The notes under the pieces are model-generated. The model was not told the origin of the DNA. It made no database searches and saw nothing but the letters and a program-made list of their open reading frames with translations. Of a stretch of 21,778 nt of DNA, positions 18,899 through 21,778 are shown piece after piece. Both the position numbers and the translations under genes were made by a program. How positions within the stretch are numbered: the first letter of the stretch is position 1; each line of letters starts with the position of its first letter. The stretch is from Rodentolepis nana (taxonomy: Eukaryota > Platyhelminthes > Cestoda > Cyclophyllidea > Hymenolepididae), in assembly GCA_900617975.1 (NCBI GenBank), contig UZAE01013116.1, forward strand, positions 4,545-26,322, written 5' to 3'.

Positions 18899-19267
18899 CT
18901 GGTGAGCCAACATTTGCGTTCATCATGAGAAGCCGATGCAAAAATGCGAGTGGTTCCTGTCGGCATTTTGATGAAGAAGCAATTCTCACGACCACCCACG
19001 AGACTCGAGTGGATTTTCCCGAATGCTAGTCCCTGGCTTTTGATATCAATCTCAAGTCTCTCTACCAGCGGCGAATTTTGACTGGAGGAATCAGCGAGAA
19101 GTTGTTGAGAGCGCAAGAGAAGACGCTGTCGCAGAGCCTTTCGTCGTTTCTGGAGAGCTACGGTTTCGTGGGAAAAAGGAGTGTCCAGGTCATCAATAAA
19201 TATATCACTGGAACTAATTCCGAGAAAGACGGAATTCAACATCAGCGAAGGACCAGCTCGATTTGGT
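18899..19267 (-). CDS. Exon: C-terminal half of a SynGAP/RASAL2-type PH domain
   Basis: A 369-nt exon keeping phase 2 at both ends. The acceptor is GTTTCATTTTCTAG/A (exon start 19267) and the donor is AG/GTGGGT (exon end 18899). It encodes about 123 residues. The C-terminal ~55 hold the last strands and helix of a PH domain: GKIHSSLVGGRENCFFIKM, then GTTRIFASAS, then DERKCW with the near-invariant PH Trp. From memory, the SynGAP/DAB2IP/RASAL2 RasGAPs carry SHESLLSP, then an acidic stretch, then HSSILG-FCFEV and ERDKW. Here SHETVAL, NSPLVERLEID, IHSSLVG and DERKCW fall in the same order, with about 25-30 extra Lys/Arg/Leu/Gln residues between the first two. Members usually continue into C2 and RasGAP domains that switch off Ras at membranes; those exons are not seen. 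The fragment is partial and the family call rests on remembered motifs. Confidence 0.75.
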
Positions 19268-19601
19268 CTAGAAAATGAAACGCAAGTCAGATATCAAATA
19301 TTTTGAGATGACTGAATTAAAGAATTGCATCGTTGAAAACTTTTGAAAAGCCATCAAGATGACGATACTTGATGCATCTCACAATGAACGGAGATAGAAT
19401 TGAAATTCGCGAAATTATGAACAAGAGATAAAAACGAATAGTTCCAATTTCCTGAAATTTTCGGAATGGCTATGAAATCAAGAGCCAAGTTTGACCAATG
19501 CCACAATACGAACTATGATAGGGCCAAAAGTTTCCACATGGACTCACTTCTACAATCACATTCAATTATTATTAAATTTCTTCTCAAATACTAACAAACT
19601 T

Positions 19602-19624
19602 CGTTGATTTACATTCTCCTTATC
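19602..19624. repeat. Left target-site duplication of element E
   Basis: This 23-base segment starting CGTTGATTTACATTCT matches 19902-19924 with two differences and ends directly before the element's GGGG. Confidence 0.9.
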
Positions 19625-19696
19625 GGGGTGTGCGATGGACTTACCTCCACATGGTGCACCCTGGGCAACGTATATTCATACGGCAAAAAAGTCTAT
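19625..19696 (+). ncRNA. HDV-like self-cleaving ribozyme, copy E
   Basis: P1: 19625-19631 GGGGTGT with 19656-19662 GCACCCT, seven pairs with G-U at both ends. P2: 19635-19642 ATGGACTT with 19689-19696 AAGTCTAT, eight pairs including one G-U. P3: ACC (19643-19645) with GGT (19653-19655). L3: TCCACAT. GGGCAAC begins at 19663, offering GG for P1.1. P4: CGTAT (19669-19673) with ATACG (19678-19682). J4/2: GCAAAA, putative catalytic C at 19684. No helix is broken, so it is a good candidate for activity. Confidence 0.8.
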
Positions 19697-19901
19697 CAAT
19701 GGGCAGTTGACTTCTGACTTCAAACTACCATCACCTCTCTCTATGCCATATTCGACTATTTTCACGGTACTCACCTCACCTTTGTTCTACCTTTGTGTTT
19801 GTCTCTTACATCTTTGAAACACTCTTCTGTTCCCCCCTCTCCATTTTTTTCAATTTGATGTACCTTCCTCTCTGTGAAGCCTGAAGTCAGCTAAAGGGCT
19901 C
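19625..19901 (+). mobile_element. Retroelement copy E, short 3' end
   Basis: 277 bp between 23-bp direct repeats. It starts at ribozyme G1 but stops at CAGCTAAAGGGCTC, immediately after the conserved 3' stem-loop. It lacks the following block (ACTATCAAAACGCCTGCC) and the AAAT tail present in A, B and C. The duplication proves this is an insertion boundary, not a later deletion alone. The RNA either ended early or was primed internally. It lies in the RasGAP-like intron, antisense to that gene. Confidence 0.85.
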
Positions 19902-19924
19902 CGTTGATTTACATTCTTCCTATC
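19902..19924. repeat. Right target-site duplication of element E
   Basis: A 23-base partner of 19602-19624 with two substitutions. Confidence 0.9.
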
Positions 19925-20886
19925 AGATAAAATAACCTTGAAAGCGAAAAATGGGACAGAACCATTCCGCTAACATTTTACGACGACAGATGTATGCTTT
20001 TGTACAACTGTTTCAAGCGTAAGAGAGCTGAGTGAATTGAAGGGAAAATGTCCAAGAACGCGATAATTTGAAGCAGGAGGGGATGAACAAAATTGGAAAA
20101 GGGCCAATAATAAAATACAGCAACTTGGAAGCCATGTGCCCCCCCTTATTCATATCTGAATTTTTGTTTCAACCTTGGAATAATTGGATTTAAGGAGTCC
20201 AAACACATCGAGTAGTACACAGTTAAGAAGATGAAAGTGTCGCTACCATTCGGACCATTTCAGGTGTACACATTTTCGCTTTTCAAAGAGTAAATTCAAT
20301 TTTGAACTGCAATATATCGTCGGGATTCCGTGCAATTACCCCCTTTAACAAACGAGGCTATAATTAGGCCCTAATAGAATTATTGCTCCCGTGGAAATCG
20401 GAACTCATTCCCACACATAACTCACCCCCCCACACCACTCATTCTCTGATATGTATTTTGGTAAAAAAAATTTTATGAAAAGTTTCTTTAGACTACATTG
20501 TTTCAACATAGTACCTCGCTGCCTCCTTACACACAACTAATTTATGCATGATTTTTTGTAGGAAATTTCGTGAGGTATGCTGTTCACTTTATTCCACGTC
20601 ATGTTGCAATAAGAGAGCCATTCCAAGAAACAATTACTTTGAAGGTTAAGTCATCAACAAAAGAGCTATTAATTTGCGACGTATTAAAGAATGATGACAC
20701 TGCGTTATGATGCTTGTATGTGCAGAATATGGAGAGCCGAAATTGCTCATAAACTAAGTAATTTCTTGCCAGATTGAAAGGTATTAGAAAGTTCATTGGA
20801 GTATCTACGTTGCAGTTGAGAGAAACTCACAAACTCCACCTCTCCTGCACTAGATTGTCGATTTGACTAGATTCAGAAATACTCAC

Positions 20887-20918
20887 CTGGATAGATTAGA
20901 CCGATTTAGAAGCTGTCG
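20887..20918 (-). CDS. Candidate 32-nt exon upstream of the PH exon
   Basis: A perfect consensus donor CAG/GTGAGT lies at 20881-20889 on the minus strand. Reading back in the phase required by the PH exon gives the peptide RQLLNRSNLSR and then an in-frame TAG, so any exon must start at or after 20918. A TAG acceptor sits exactly there but lacks a pyrimidine tract; a second possible acceptor would make the exon 27 nt. Joined to the PH exon, the peptide continues PNRAGP. The donor is strong, the acceptor weak. Confidence 0.3.
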
Positions 20919-21778
20919 CTAATACTATTGGCCACTATTGGTAGTCAATCAAACACCACGTATTCAAGCAGATATAAACAAATATATTTATATAGACAAG
21001 ACCGTAGTCTTTCCCACCTCCTCGATTCCGACCAGCTGCAGCCTTAATAGGGACCAGTTGAGAGGTTATAGAAATGCGTATTCATTTTAATTGAGGGAAT
21101 TATCAATTCAAGCGATTCAATAATTAATTAATGGCGTGGAGCGCAAGAGCACGAATATTCACATTCTCTAAACAAAGTAAGAAAAAGCACTATCGTTTTG
21201 ATAGACGAGTCTTTTAATATGGTCTTGGGACATTAAACTTAAAATTCTACTCCATTTTACTAAAAAAATAGTCTAGCCTGGGCAAAGGTAATGATGAGCA
21301 GAAAAAAGGCGCTCTTTTTTCCTCGAGTTATCGATACGGGGTTCCAAAAAAAGGCACGAAGGTCAGTTCACTTACTTTTTGAGAATGAAGATCAATTTAA
21401 CGAAGTGATTTAAAGCATACTCGTTAAGTTGAAATACGGCTTGCCTTAATTATTTGCCACTTTTATGCGTAAAAGTAAATGTACGTGGGCACGTAATAAC
21501 CACTTGCTTACAGTCTCTCTTAAGTTGGTAATGAGACTTCACTTTAAAACGCGTGATTCTTAAACCCTTATGGTTGTACTTGCTGAGTATTGGATCGATC
21601 TAACCTGTGTGCTGTTTCACTAGATTACTTTTCCGAAATAACCCACTGGCAAACTCAGTGGTCTATTTATAAATTTGTCCCGTTGGCAAATCTTTGCGAC
21701 TATTATAACAGTTGTCGAGCTTCCTTGATTTCTAATTAAACTTCCATCGGCATGAAGATGAGTTCTTGGGGTGGGGGG
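20919..21778. other. Non-coding right end, probable upstream intron
   Basis: AT-rich sequence with no recognised exon, RNA gene or element copy. N-terminal PH-domain exons of the RasGAP-like gene should lie beyond the right edge. It ends in a G-rich run. Confidence 0.45.

Larger units (their letters stand above)
19268..20886 (-). other. Intron 5' of the PH exon, hosting element E
   Basis: Bounded on its 3' side by the strong acceptor (TTTTCTAG) of the PH exon, and possibly on its 5' side by the consensus donor CAG/GTGAGT at 20881-20889. Apart from element E at 19625-19901 I see nothing else identifiable. The minus-strand frame at 20599-20796 has no domain. Confidence 0.5.

Overview
The window reads as invertebrate-like metazoan nuclear DNA. 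It is AT-rich, mostly intronic or intergenic, and full of microsatellites and long G or C homopolymers. Its only convincing coding segments are exon-sized open frames bounded by good GT/AG splice sites, and no bacterial-style gene arrangement is present. A flatworm or another lophotrochozoan would fit, but nothing here fixes the phylum. Both window edges are G-runs, which may be contig or gap edges.

Coding content, all on the minus strand. (1) Exon 18899-19267 encodes the C-terminal half of a PH domain. It resembles the PH domain of the SynGAP/RASAL2/DAB2IP family of Ras GTPase-activating proteins. It has a strong acceptor and donor and keeps phase 2 at both ends. A tiny phase-compatible exon may lie upstream at 20887-20918, next to a perfect donor. 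(2) Exon 8837-9459 encodes about 207 residues of Ser/Pro-rich, probably disordered protein and ends at a consensus GTGAGT donor, also in phase 2. Just upstream on the minus strand (9530-9700) lie a local CpG cluster and four CCAAT-type boxes. This exon therefore looks like the first coding exon of a transcript that starts inside the window: either an alternative PH-less form of the same gene or a neighbouring gene. C2 and RasGAP catalytic exons were not found.

Mobile DNA: five copies of one short dispersed element (about 280-330 bp, longer where internally duplicated). They lie at 5422-5750 (+), 11628-12081 (-), 15270-15596 (+), 17333-17654 (+) and 19625-19901 (+). At least three are flanked by target-site duplications of 13-23 bp, with a weaker one at a fourth, and three have simple AAAT-like tails. 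This points to target-primed (LINE-type) retrotransposition. The first ~72 nt of the element fold by hand into the nested double pseudoknot of a hepatitis-delta-virus-like (HDV-like) self-cleaving ribozyme: P1 opening with a G-U pair, P2, a 3-bp P3, the P1.1 C/G contacts, P4, and a GC-A-rich J4/2 strand with the expected catalytic cytosine. The copies at 17333 and 19625 look best preserved. In both, the target-site duplication ends immediately before ribozyme nucleotide G1, exactly where self-cleavage would define the element's 5' end. This is the most interesting system in the window.

Layout: 1-5404 has no supportable gene (G/C runs, AT and CT/CA microsatellites, palindromes and hairpins); 5405-5767 element A; 5768-8836 non-coding; 8837-9700 Ser-rich exon plus promoter; 9701-11627 non-coding with a 26-G tract; 11628-12081 element B; 12082-15253 non-coding; 15254-15611 element C; 15612-17319 non-coding; 17320-17667 element D; 17668-18898 intron with a compound microsatellite and a hairpin; 18899-19267 PH exon; 19268-20886 intron containing element E; 20887-21778 putative small exon and upstream intron.
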